DNA from: Opisthocomus hoazin
Taxonomy: Eukaryota > Chordata > Aves > Opisthocomiformes > Opisthocomidae
Direction of reading: 5' to 3'
DNA length: 64,000 nt
NCBI RefSeq assembly: GCF_030867145.1
Contig: NC_134440.1
Location: 5,518,001-5,582,000, forward strand
A model generated the notes under the pieces. It had not been told where the DNA came from. It did not search any database and saw only the letters and a list, made by a program, of their open reading frames with translations. Both the position numbers and the translations under genes were made by a program. Positions 53,460 to 64,000 of the stretch are shown here, piece after piece (the first letter of the stretch is position 1; each line of letters opens with the position of its first letter).

Positions 53460-55131
53460 ACGTTTGCATCATGCAGCCAGCATGTGGGTGCTACACAAAG
53501 ATAAAGGTAGCTCCCTCAGTGAAGGAGCCGTAAAGGTTTATATTCCGAGTCTTAGCAGAAATGGTCTGAGAGCACATTTGTTTTATTATATCAACTGGTA
53601 GAGTGGGACCGTGAAGTCTGCCTGTGCCTGCTGACCTGGGATTCTCCTGTTACCATCTGCTAATGATGCATTTGATTTTTTTTCAAGGGCCGTTCAGTGG
53701 GCAGAGGGGCTGCAGTGATGTGGAGATCAGTGCATGGTGGGGAGATGGAGGAGTGCTGCGTGATGGAAACAGGAGTCTACCTATTGCACCTCTTTTTCTG
53801 TTACGGTAAGAAGAGACTCCTGTCTTGGTCCTGGCTCTCATGCAGCCCTCCTATGCCATCTCAGCTGGAGCTCTCCAGCGGCACCAGCCAAGGTATGCAG
53901 GCTCAGGAGAAGGGCTGCTGTGCTGCAGACACAGTCACAGTCTCCCAAGGCTCTGCTCTGGCACACTCCCTGCCTGACCACCGAGGACACACCACACCCC
54001 TCCCATCACTTCACCCATTCCATCCTTCTCCTCTAACTGCGTGTCCCTGCTGGGTCCTCACTGGTCCCACGTGTTGGGAACAGGGACCTTTGGTACCTCA
54101 GCAGGGAGCTGGCTGGTTTCCAGCCCTCACAAACATGAGTGGTGTAGCTCCACGCAGGCAGTGTTGTTCTCTCAGGATGAGTGGTTCCTGCGGGATGAGG
54201 TGCTGAGGACAGTATTTCCTCAGCCCAGTGGATGTCACTGTGAAGAAAGCGGCACACAACAGTGCTAGCCAAACTCTGGCGGCTCCTAGCCACGTGCATG
54301 GTCAGCCTTGTAGATCCTGGGTCAGACCTCAGAGGGATGGTGGGGCATCCCTCGCTCACATCTCACAGTTTGGGCATCCCTGTGGTCCAGGATACTCCAG
54401 ATACTTATAAATGCTTTAGAGGTGCTTTATATATTTCTTTATATATGTATTATATATTTCTATATTAGAAGTGGACAGAAACAGACGCCAGGAAGTCTGT
54501 AACATTTCATGGCTCCAAAATTAATTGCCAAAGTCTGCAGGATCATCTCCGGCTAAGGTGAATATTTGCCTTTTACGTTCATATTTATATGAAAAATGTT
54601 CTTCTTGTATTTTCCAAGGCAGTTTAAGCCTAATAGCACATGATAGCATATGTAGGCATGTGACAGCATATGCATGCCACCTCCTGGCTGCAGTCCCGGG
54701 ACTCGGAGCAAGTGTACTTTTTCCAAACTCCATCCGTCTGGGCGCCGAGGTATTTCATTGAGCACATACTGATGGGCTGAGTTAGCCCGTCTCTGCTTGC
54801 CAGGCCAAATGGTTTTGTTGGGAATCTGTTTTCTTCAGGTACGCTGGGATGTATAAAGTGGACACTGCACCAAGCTGATTTTCCAGCACTGCAATTCCTC
54901 CGGGGATTCTCCCGTGCTGAGTCCAGCTCCTGCAGAGTTCTGCCGATTTGGAGGAGGTAATAGCGAGGCAAGGGAGTGGGCTGTGCAGGATCAGGTCCTT
55001 CCTGCTGCTGGGTGTTTTCGCAAGCAGCTTTTTTTACCCGCTTCCAGTCTCATATCTCCACATACTCCTCTCACCTGGAATAGCGTGTGTTTATGTAACT
55101 TGATAGCGTGTTTTTTTAATCTGTGAGCCAA

Positions 55132-55200
55132 ATGCTCACATGACAGGGAGAAAAGGACAGTATGTCCCTTTTGGAAAGACACGGACTGTCATGTGAGCAT
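55132..55200. repeat. Perfect 15-bp inverted repeat forming a 69-nt hairpin
   Basis: Arms ATGCTCACATGACAG (55132-55146) and its exact complement (55186-55200). Inside lies a further short stem, aaaggaca / tgtcccttt (55152-55169). Confidence 0.9.
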
Positions 55201-56883
55201 CTTCCTTTTATTTCCCTGAATGTGATACTCGTTTTTAGGCAGTGAGAGCTTGTGCTGATGGGGACTTTCTGCAATCCTGCAGGTCACCAGGAACCCCGAG
55301 GCTCTTTCCTACCTGTATGAACTCATAATAGAAATTATTGGCTTGTTCAAAAATGCCAATATTATTATTATTACTCCGGCAAATCCAGCTGTTTCTTGTA
55401 CACGAATAGAAGACAGAAACCTGTTTCGGAGCCTGCCACGGGAGGGCGGTGGATCCCCCCAGCCTGCGGCGAATCTCGCTTCTGGCTGCGGTGGAGATGC
55501 GGGAAGCGGGCTGTAGAGGTCGCTTTGCACCAGGAGATGGCTGAGCGGTGAAAGGGACCCGGTGGCTTTCTCCAAGGGGAAAGCAGCAATGGTAAGTTTG
55601 GCTCCAGCCTAAGTCTGATGGCTCTTTAAAGACGAGCTGAGATGCTTTTTCCAAAAGCCAGTATTGAAAAGGTCCTGCCACCGGCCCGAGGACCTTCACA
55701 AAGGAAAGGGATGAGAGACGCCCACTGGGCAGACTGGGGATGTGGGACTTTACTGGCAGCTAAACTCAAACCTTCCCCAAACACGGCATGGGACAGGCTG
55801 CTGCAGCTGAGAGCTCACGGCGGTGTGCGCGCCGCAGAGCTGCAGCTTGTTCATGTGCGTGCACATTTGCAACATTTGCATGCATGTATGTGTTGTTTCT
55901 AGGAGTCTTGTTGAAATTTAGGGCATTTAAAATGTCTTTCTTAATGGCCAGGATGTTAAAATGTTTGCATCTGGCAGATCATCCTAGAGAGGGAGGTCCG
56001 GGGAATGAATGAGGTCTGAGATTTCCACATTCTCCTCTTTCTCCAGTCACGCTTCTCTTTCCTGACCCCATCAGTGGTCTTTACGTGGAGATGACAACAG
56101 ACCCTGACACTCTGCAAAAGCCCAAATAAGAAATATCCACAGACTGTTTACTCTTCTTTCCACCCTTTTTGACAAGCTTGGACATTTCCCAAATTTTCCC
56201 GAAGTCACTGGCATTTTTTTAAGCCTATTGCATGGTGGTGACGCAGCTGATGGTGCCCAGCAAATGCTGGGTGCTGATGGTGGCCAGTTTCAGTGCAAGC
56301 TGACAATGGGCTCAAGCTTGTGGGGGCTATTGAGGTCTTATGAGGTGACCAGGAAAGGAGTGGGTGCCCTAATGAGTGCAAGGCTTCAGGACAAGCTAAG
56401 CCTGTGACTAAACTCCAGAGAATCTGCATAGGCACAGTTCATTTTGTATACCCAGCTCTGGGAGCAGCTTTTCAGAGTTTGCACTTCAGTGGAATCAGAG
56501 GATCCAAGCAGGAGGTGTAAAGTCTGCAGAAATCCGGCTTGTTCAGACTGGCTGCTCACAGGACGGCTCCTTTTCAATGCCTGCGGGTTTCTTTTTTACA
56601 AATCTGCCTTCTATTTCCCCCCTTACAGGTCAGGCAGAGGTTACAGGTTTTCTCTTCACTTATGAGGGTAAGAAATGTGCATTTTATTTTAAATACTCAA
56701 TTGCAAAATCCCAGGAACTGGAGCTTGAAAATACAACAAAGCTTTACACGAATCAGCAAGGCTGGAGATGCTGCAGCTTGCAGTGGTTTAACAGGGCTGG
56801 TGTGCCCCTGTGCATCCCCAGGGAGCAGGGAGACCACAGGGCTTGAGTGCTTCCTTTTCGGATTCATGATACAACCACACATA

Positions 56884-57182
56884 ATAAGGATGGTTGAGGC
56901 TCGAAGGCACCTCTGGAGATCATCTAATCCAACCCCTTGCTCAAAGCAGGAGCAGCCAGAGGGAGTTGCTAAAGGCTGTGGCCAGTTGTGTTTTGATTAT
57001 CTCAAGGATGGAGGCTACCTAACTGTTCTGCACAACCTGCTCCAGCATTTGACCATGCTTACAGTTAAAAAAAAATTTCTTCTGTTTAAAGGGAATTTGC
57101 CGTATTTCAGCTTGTGGTCCTTGCCTCTTGTCCATTTACTGGGCACCACTGAGAGGAGTCTGGCTCCAATCACTTTCAGCTA
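56884..57182 (-). mobile_element. CR1 LINE 3' end upstream of ATCAY
   Basis: Reverse-oriented CR1 with aaggatggttgaggctcgaa at its tail end, tctaatccaaccccttgctc, and gggcaccactgagaggagtc at the other end. It is older than the EEF2 copies, judging by its many differences from the consensus I remember. Confidence 0.85.
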
Positions 57183-57585
57183 GCCTGGGTGAAATGAAGA
57201 TGAAACATTTGTTTGTAGGGAAAATAAAAGTTATTTTCGTTCCTTTGAAATTATTTACAACTTGAATCAAAGTTTGAAGTAAAAAAAAAATAGAGTATTT
57301 TGAGGATGAAAAACTGCAGGCTTTGTTTAAGATATGCTTGAAATTAAACGCTTTAACTTTTTATTGCACTGTGACATTCTCCATTTGAAATTTGCCTGCC
57401 TTTAATTAAAAATGTGGGGGACTGAAAGTGCCTTCAAACATGCATCTGAAAACAGAAAGATGGTTTATTTTGGGGAGAACAAGATGTTTTCATTGTCTCC
57501 ACTTAAAGAATAAAAAATGTTTTGCTGTAACAAATAGGAAGGTTTCGTTCTGGGTTGACCTGGAGAGAAAAAAATTTCCTCTTCC

Positions 57586-57813
57586 TCATTTTTCAATATG
57601 ATCTTTAAAGGATAGACCAGCTATTTGCACAGGTCCAGGCTTCACCCCTAGGAATCCGAGAAGACGAGCTGGGGAAGGAGAGATGACGTTGCGATCTGGC
57701 AGGTCTTTGTAATGTGGGATTGGATTGGACTCATTCCTGTTGAACAACAGTAGTTGTTGTAGATCTAAATTCTCCTTTGCTGGGCCATTGGAGGGGTAGG
57801 GAGGCTTGAACAT
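57586..57813 (-). other. Unidentified 75-codon frame with nearby poly(A) signal
   Basis: Reads MFKPPYPSNGPAKENLDLQQ and ends FKDHIEK then TGA. Its composition resembles a real protein. A TAA lies four codons before the ATG, and an AATAAA on the same strand occurs about 120 nt after the stop (near 57463). I do not recognise the product and chance is a fair explanation. Confidence 0.25.
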
Positions 57814-60800
57814 GTATAGGGCAGCTTAATCTCGACATGGGCATGGCCGTACTCTGTGCTTGACGTTATGGAGCTCAGCTTGGACTTGGCAGAGCTGGAG
57901 ACTGCTGAATAAACACGTGGAAAGCCCTACACCCTCTCCTTGCAATGTCTTCTAGTTCTTCTTGGGAGGTTTATCTTCTCCAGTTGAGGTTTTTATAGGA
58001 CAACTGCTGGAGTTCCTGGTGCGAGGATGGCAACGCTGAAAGTCGTTACCAGCAAAAGCCTGTTTGGGCACTGGTGTGAAGTAAGTCAGTGTGCTGTGGT
58101 GCACCTCCTGCTGTCCTGAGGATCTCTGCCCATCCCTGTAGCATCAGGCCCTTTGCCTCAGGGCTTTGCAGGTGTGAGGGGACCATGTACTGCTGAGGAT
58201 TTGGTTCAAAGGGATGGGACCTGTGGTGGACCAGAGTGTGTTGGGTGCAGGCTCCATTGCAGTGCGAGCCTCTGCCTCTGCTCTTAGCTGCTGCCTTCTG
58301 TGCTCTGTTTTTTGCAGGACACTGGTGCTGCTACGTGTTCTTGCAAAGCCCAGATATGTGTGAAATCCAGAGGCATGAGTGAGTGTGAATCCCAGGAGCT
58401 GCTGAGAGCAGTGTGGAGAAGGAAGAATCCACGTAGGTGGGCACCAACTACAATGATAAAGTCATGCATCTGCCAATGGATAAAGGAGGTGAGCACCCAA
58501 ATGTTTCTGGAAACTAAAGGCATTATGATTTCCAGCTAAGAACACGTGGCAGCACTTTTCCTTCTCTCCTATGAAGCTGACATCTTGACCAACATTGCTG
58601 GGGATGTGGGGGAACTTGACGCCCCTGGGTCCCACCAGCTTCTGACCAAGGCAGAGATGACATGCAAAGGGAGAGTGGGGAGGCCGCTTCCTCCCTGGCT
58701 ACAAGTTCCCCATCTGAAGGCAATGGTCGGTGGTGGAGCACAGCCCGGGCTGCGTGGGATGTGGGTAACACACGTCTGCTCCAAGGAGGCTGCCAGATTA
58801 TGGGGCCCTGAGGACTCGTCTGGAAGGAGCCCCTGCATGTTAGGAATGCATGGCCCAAACCCAGCATCGCAGCTATTTGCTGATGGGCCCCGTCACTTCG
58901 TGTGGCTATCAAACCTCTCCAGAGAGGCTCAGGGAGGCAAATCCAGCAGAGCCAGGGCTCCTCGGAGAGGTGGAGAGCGTCGCACCGGGTATTTGTGGTG
59001 CAGCATTCTCCGGAGGGAGAGGCTGGTGTTTTCCTACTCAAATCCTGATGGTATGTTTAAGGCACTTAAATGAGAAAATGATGCTTTTCTCTCACTGGAG
59101 ATGGTTTGAAATGGCTAAACCATGAAGGCAAGCATCCTGTGCTTGCTCGCTGGTCTGCTGGGCAGTCCTGCAGAGAGCCAGGCTGGGAGGATGATGCGTG
59201 GTCCATGCTCTGTGCAGAAGCCGAGAGCCTTGCTGGTGGACCAGCCATCCCCTCTGGAGAGGCACCTGTGGTTCCTGACACGTGCAGGGTCCCTGTGTGA
59301 AGAAACATAGCCCAAAGCATGCAGGGCTGCTCCCTGCAGCGGGGAAGACTTAGGGCTCTGCATGTGACATGGGAAATGGCATGTGTGCCTGGACCTCGGT
59401 GCCCGAGTGATTCAAAGTGTCCTTGGGGATGGAGACGCTCATTAGTCCTGTATAAACACTTGTCACGTTAGAGTGGGCTTTGTGAGACCTGTTCGTCTGT
59501 GATGGCGATGGAGCCTGGAAAAGGAGACCTTGATTGACAGGTCAAGATAAACTCCCTGACAGGCTGAGGGCTTGCGGCTACCTCCCAAAAAGCTCTACAG
59601 GGCAGCAGCCCCTTGGCTCAGCCGTCACTTCCCAGGCTCTGAATCACAGTAAAGCCTCATTGCCTGCAGTGCCGTACAGCAGCTCTGCACTTGCTGCGAT
59701 GGCCCTGATGGTGGGTGGAGGAGAGCCATGGCCACCTCCTGTAGGAACCATTCTCCAACCTCCTGGACCAGGGAGATATGTTTTGGGGTAGAAAAGAGAT
59801 GCTAGAGAAAGAAGGCAGTGGGTGGGGATTATTTAATCCCCCAGTTTAGGTCTGAAGCCTGAGATCAGGCCTGTGGACAAAAGCATCTGGGAAAGGTTAT
59901 GGTCCTGACCTGGGGGTTGGTGTTTATGCCAAACGAAATAGCTCGTGATAAGAGGGCATCGCATGGCCTGACCTGCTTTGCAGGGCTTGTTTTTGTTTCA
60001 TAAACAAGAAAATTTCACCCACACCCTCCTCCCTCATGATTAGCAGCAAATCCTCCATCCCCTGACTGTCTGTTTGACTTCCCTGGGTACAAAAACATGC
60101 AAAAAGGCATAAACAGTGCTGTCCAGCGACCTCCTTTTTTTTTTCCTTCCCAAACAGGGGCTGGCCCTGGCTTGGGGAGTGGATTGTTTAGTGTCGAGGT
60201 GGCCATGGTGAAAAGCATCCTGGTCCTTGGCTGCGTTCACACCTGCTTGGCTGGGTGGGACTTTCTTTGTTCAAGTGCAGCAGGATGAAGATTTTGGAAG
60301 TTCCTTGTTGTTTTTTTAATTTCTCTAGGATGAGTCCGGCTCTTGTGGTCAACTTGTGCTCATTTCCCAGCGCCTGGCTGGAGAGGGAGGCAGCATCTGG
60401 TGGCCTGGGCAGCTGCTCAAAGGTTGTGTGGTCTGAAGAAGAGAGGTTGCGATGCTGTCTGACCTCACCGACAGGCAGGAGAGTCCTCCAGAACTGGAGG
60501 GAGCAATGTCAACAGACAGCGCTGGATCTTGCCTCGTGACTTTGTTGTCAAAAGAGCCTGTGGATGCTAAAAGTTTATATGGGTTTAAGAAGAGACTGGG
60601 CAATTGCATGTAGGAGAAATTGCTGAGGGGTTACTAAGTACATCTGGCTCAAGAGTTCCTCTGAGCTGGAAACAGCTGGAGACTGTGAGAAGACTTTGAG
60701 TAATATCATATACATTTGTCTTGTTCTTACATTTCTCTGGATATCCTCTCACGGTCACTGTTAAAGAGAAGCTATGAGGGAAACTGAGCCCTTGGCCTGA

Positions 60801-61120
60801 CCTGGTGTGGTAGTCTGTTTGAGGACCTTATCCCTTGCCGCTTGTTTACAGGATTATTTTCTGGTGTTTTGGCATCAGCTGCTTCTCCAGGGAGCCGATG
60901 TTGGACACTGCTGCTGGCTGAGCTGTGAAATAGTGAGGCTGTTTCTTAAACCTGCTCTACAGATGAATGGAAAAGCCCAAGATGTTTCCGCCTCAGTACT
61001 GAATGAGAAGAAAGGCCTGATCCTGGTCAGGTGCAAGAGGAAAAAAGAGAGAGGGATGGCTGAGACCGACCCTTCCTCCATCCCACCCACTTCCTCTTCT
61101 CAACTCAGCCCCTTGTTCTT

Positions 61121-61170
61121 ATTAATTTCTCTCCAAATGGGAGAGAAATTATTATTATTAATTTCTCTCC
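61121..61170. repeat. Short hairpin with one arm duplicated
   Basis: ATTAATTTCTCTCC occurs at 61121-61134 and again at 61157-61170. Between them ggagagaaatt (61140-61150) is the exact complement of the last 11 bases of either copy. Confidence 0.85.
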
Positions 61171-61670
61171 TTGGACTCATTCAAGCTCTGACCTTCCCTC
61201 TCCCTACAGCGCCCTTGCTCTTCTGCTTCTCCCCTTCATTTGGACCCTTGCATCCTCCTCCCATCCTCATTCTGTCCCATTCTCATCCTCTGTATGGAAC
61301 AGCTCCCAGCCTGCCAGCAAGCCTACAGAAAACCTTCCCAAAAGTTTGCCAGTTCCTGGAGTTGTTGAGGAGGGGAAATTGAAGCAAACAAGCAAATGGG
61401 CCATGAAAGCCAACATCAGTCAGGAATGCAGCTTTCTGTAGCTGGCAATGGGCTAATATCCACAGTGACAGATCCGGGAAGTTTTTTCTCCTCTGCTTTA
61501 AAATAGAAGTTTTTTGGTTTTGTTTTTGTTCTACAGTAAGTCCCGCAATCAGAATTGCTTAGTGGCAGAGGGATGTCATGGGTCAGTGGCAGAGAAAACA
61601 GATCTTCTCTCTCTTGCCTTTTAGGGAGGATGGATGATTCAAATGGATTGACTGGTGGGATTCATGCAGA

Positions 61671-61723
61671 ATTTCTAAGAAGATTATAAACCTCTGCATG
61701 AGGTTTATAATCTGCTTAGAAAT
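61671..61723. repeat. 24-bp snap-back palindrome with a 5-nt loop
   Basis: Arm ATTTCTAAGAAGATTATAAACCTC (split here as ATTTCTAAGAAG and ATTATAAACCTC) at 61671-61694, loop TGCAT, and a complementary arm at 61700-61723; 23 of 24 positions pair. Confidence 0.95.
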
Positions 61724-61909
61724 ATCCTTCACCCCAAAGAAGGTGCAAATGATGGATTTGCAGGGTGAGCTCTGTGGCACGTTGCCTGTCGAGGAAGGCT
61801 TTGCACCTGCCCAGCTCTTGGATCCATCTCCACTTCAAAGCAGGTGAGCTCTCCGTCACCAGATGTCTAACAATGAAAAGGGCTGGCAGAATGGGGCAGA
61901 GGTGGTCCT

Positions 61910-62634
61910 TCATTTCACCTTGATGCAGTTCATCAATGTCAACCGTATCCCCACCTGGGGTTTGTATGGGCTAGCATTAAGATAAACTCTGCATTGCCTT
62001 GTCTTGGGTGTCTCTGTGGGAGGTTTAGCTGGACATAAAAGCACAGCCTGCTCCACTGAGAAGGAGGTGTCTTTGATTGTGGTTTGTGGGTCCTTCCTTG
62101 GGACCATGATCTGCTCTAGTTCTCTATTAAGCCAGATTAAGATGGGCTTGTTCTGGTACCCAGTGCCACAGCCATTGAGGAGATGCCTTCTGATTTCAGG
62201 TTGCACTTCACTGTGGGCCAATTCCTTCCCCTGTGTAGGGGAGAAGGGACACTGCCAATGTTTGTTCTTAGCTTTGTTGACATTTGTCCGTTCCTGGAAA
62301 GGAACTGATGAGAGTGAAGACATTTGGATAGGGCGTCCTGGGGAATTCACCCTTGCTGGAGTCGTGGGGCCATGGCCTTGTCCTGACACTCCTGGGACAG
62401 TGGCTTTGGAGAAGTCATTGATGCAGTATGTTTTTTGGAGGCTTGAGCTTTGGACAATGTGGCTTGATCGCCTACCATGGGAGAGGGATCAGCCAGTGCA
62501 TTGGAGAGGAGCTGGAATGGGAGAGGCTGCGGGTCTTTCCCAGGTCTGTATTTGATCAGTTTGGAAGGGCTTGGATTTTTGATCTTGATGGGGAGCTGTT
62601 GATGATGTGAGCTGCTTGAAACCACCTGGTGCAA
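61910..62634 (-). pseudogene. Possible decayed coding sequence, unidentified
   Basis: Two overlapping minus-strand frames (62634-62347, then 62389-61910) form about 240 codons that are open apart from one change of frame. The second has a protein-like composition (for example PEIRRHLLNGCGTGYQNKPI) and ends LTLMNCIKVK then TGA. I cannot assign a family. A decayed retroelement or host exon is possible, and so is chance, since the plus strand is also open over 62004-62555. Confidence 0.25.
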
Positions 62635-64000
62635 AGTGAATGCTTTCTCTTAAAGAGATGCTTAAACTCTTGTTGATTTTAGACAGAGCCCATACAGAAG
62701 GTGCTTTGCTCTTGTGTTTTATTATCTAGTAATAAACATTTATTATTTCTGCTATTCACAAGTAAGCACCTCAGCACAGCAAGTCTTCAAGTGGTGGCAG
62801 GAGCATGATAAATCTTGCTACTCGTTCATGCCCTGATCAGTGGAAGACATTTCTTGCTTTGGGATTCCCAGGCTGTTGACAGCTGACATCTAGGTACAGA
62901 CTGCCCCAGTGAAACACCCCATGACCTTGACATTGATGTGTGAAGGGTTAATAAGGGCTTTGCTCTGCCTCCGTGTTCACATCTGCTGATTAATTCCAGC
63001 CAGGTGTCTATGGTTCAGGTCTTAAAACAACAATTGCTGAAGTGTCTGGGAACACTTAGGCTTCACTCTGCAATTCCAAGTATGGATAAATATTTGCACC
63101 TCTGTGGCTGTAAGACACCTTTGAGATATGAAGGCAATTACTGTAGGAGTTCTTTACAAGACAAAAAGACTGATTTCCTGGGGAGCAGTGGTGGTACAGA
63201 GGCAAGCAGGACTCACGGGCTCTTTTTGCAGCTCTTTCTGGGTGGTCTTAGGGAAGGTCATGGGGCAGCTGGTTTTGGGTGCTGGAGGGGGTGTCGTCCC
63301 ACAGCACCTCTCAGGGAATTCAAACATGCTTCCACTGATTTTTTGACTTTACAGTTTCTGGGCCATGGTTGCCCCCAGTGATCCATTTTACATGGGAGAA
63401 TGAGGAGGAGAAATGCAGAATACAGAAGCATGTGCAAAGCTGCTTCCTTGAGATACCCTGAGGAAAGGGCCTGTATGGCTCAGCGATCCTGGAGAAATAC
63501 ATTTAATTTTGGTGAGTTCCGACTTCCATGCAGGTGTAGTCTAATAGCTGTAGCGTTCTGACTCTTTCCGTTAAAGAAACCAATGGCTTTCAGCCATATC
63601 TCTGGGGGGATGCAGCCCTGAGACTTTTAATTTCTGGCTTTCAACAGTGCACCGTCCTGTGATGTGTGCAAGGATAACAGAAAAAAAAGTGGCTGCTCTC
63701 TGACAAGGGCAATTCAGCTTATCTGTGCCTCCCTGCATGCCTGGGGAGTCCCAAGTAAGTGAGCTCCCTGCTCTTCTAAATATGTTTATGATGGTCCTGC
63801 TGATGTAACTCTGACCATTTTTTATTTTTTTGGAGTTTTTTCTGTATTTGGTCTGAAAATTGATGGAGACTTGTGGACCTATGCCACACCTCACTCTGGC
63901 AAGCAATGCACATAACCCTGCTGAGCTGGAGTGTGGCAATTTGAAACTCACCCCAGACGTTGTCATTGACTCCATTCAGAGACATATATGGGCTACAGGA

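Larger units (their letters stand above)
53000..64000. other. 5' flank of ATCAY without recognised gene
   Basis: Eleven kilobases in which I can support no named gene. The next gene in human synteny is ZFR2, divergent from ATCAY; no ZFR2 exon was recognised. Contents listed separately are a CR1, two strong hairpins, a small repeat cluster and two unidentified coding-like stretches on the minus strand. Confidence 0.55.

Noticed and set aside
54418-54470. TATA-rich run upstream of ATCAY as a promoter
   Set aside because: Low-complexity AT sequence with no initiator context and about 4 kb from the nearest supported exon.
58523-59073. Overlapping 172-175 codon frames on both strands
   Set aside because: Open on both strands at once with no domain, start context or splice evidence.

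Overview
The window is avian nuclear DNA. Spliced GT-AG vertebrate genes are interleaved with CR1 retrotransposon 3' ends, the typical dispersed repeat of birds, and the gene order EEF2 - DAPK3 - NMRK2 - ATCAY matches the block on human 19p13.3. The species cannot be named from the sequence. The GC-rich gene half suits a microchromosome; from memory the chicken orthologues lie on chromosome 28.

Layout. 1-5,050 (+): last seven coding exons of EEF2 (residues about 384-858, including the diphthamide histidine), with three antisense CR1 copies in its introns. 5,100-10,630 (+): complete DAPK3 (456 codons, eight coding exons) behind a CpG-rich promoter. 10,630-13,650: GC-rich convergent intergenic DNA, then a CR1 inserted inside an older CR1 (13,660-14,690). 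15,500-23,250 (-): complete NMRK2 (200 residues, seven coding exons plus a probable 3'UTR exon), with a TATA box and a consensus MEF2 site upstream. An unrelated CpG island with plus-strand promoter character covers its second exon. 23,300-36,000: AT-rich intergenic DNA with no recognised gene, one ancient palindromic repeat and one exon-like block. 36,000 to about 52,900 (-): complete ATCAY/caytaxin (361 residues, twelve coding exons, a roughly 3.1 kb 3'UTR, and 5'UTR in at least one upstream exon). 53,000-64,000: 5' flank of ATCAY with a further CR1, two strong inverted repeats and coding-like stretches I could not identify.

The genes are not a functional operon. EEF2 is the translocation GTPase of translation, DAPK3 a Ser/Thr kinase acting on myosin light chain and cell death, NMRK2 a muscle nicotinamide riboside kinase, and ATCAY a neuronal BCH/CRAL-TRIO adaptor. 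DAPK3 and NMRK2 converge; NMRK2 and ATCAY are in tandem on the minus strand. Exon boundaries were set by joining reading frames across GT-AG sites. All four CDS close in frame, which is the main internal check. Homology is from memory of the vertebrate proteins; no search was run. No bacterial-type system, CRISPR array or complete virus is visible. The strongest unexplained signals are the orphan CpG-island promoter at 21.5-21.95 kb, two near-perfect hairpins at 55.13 and 61.67 kb, and a coding-like minus-strand stretch at 61.9-62.6 kb.
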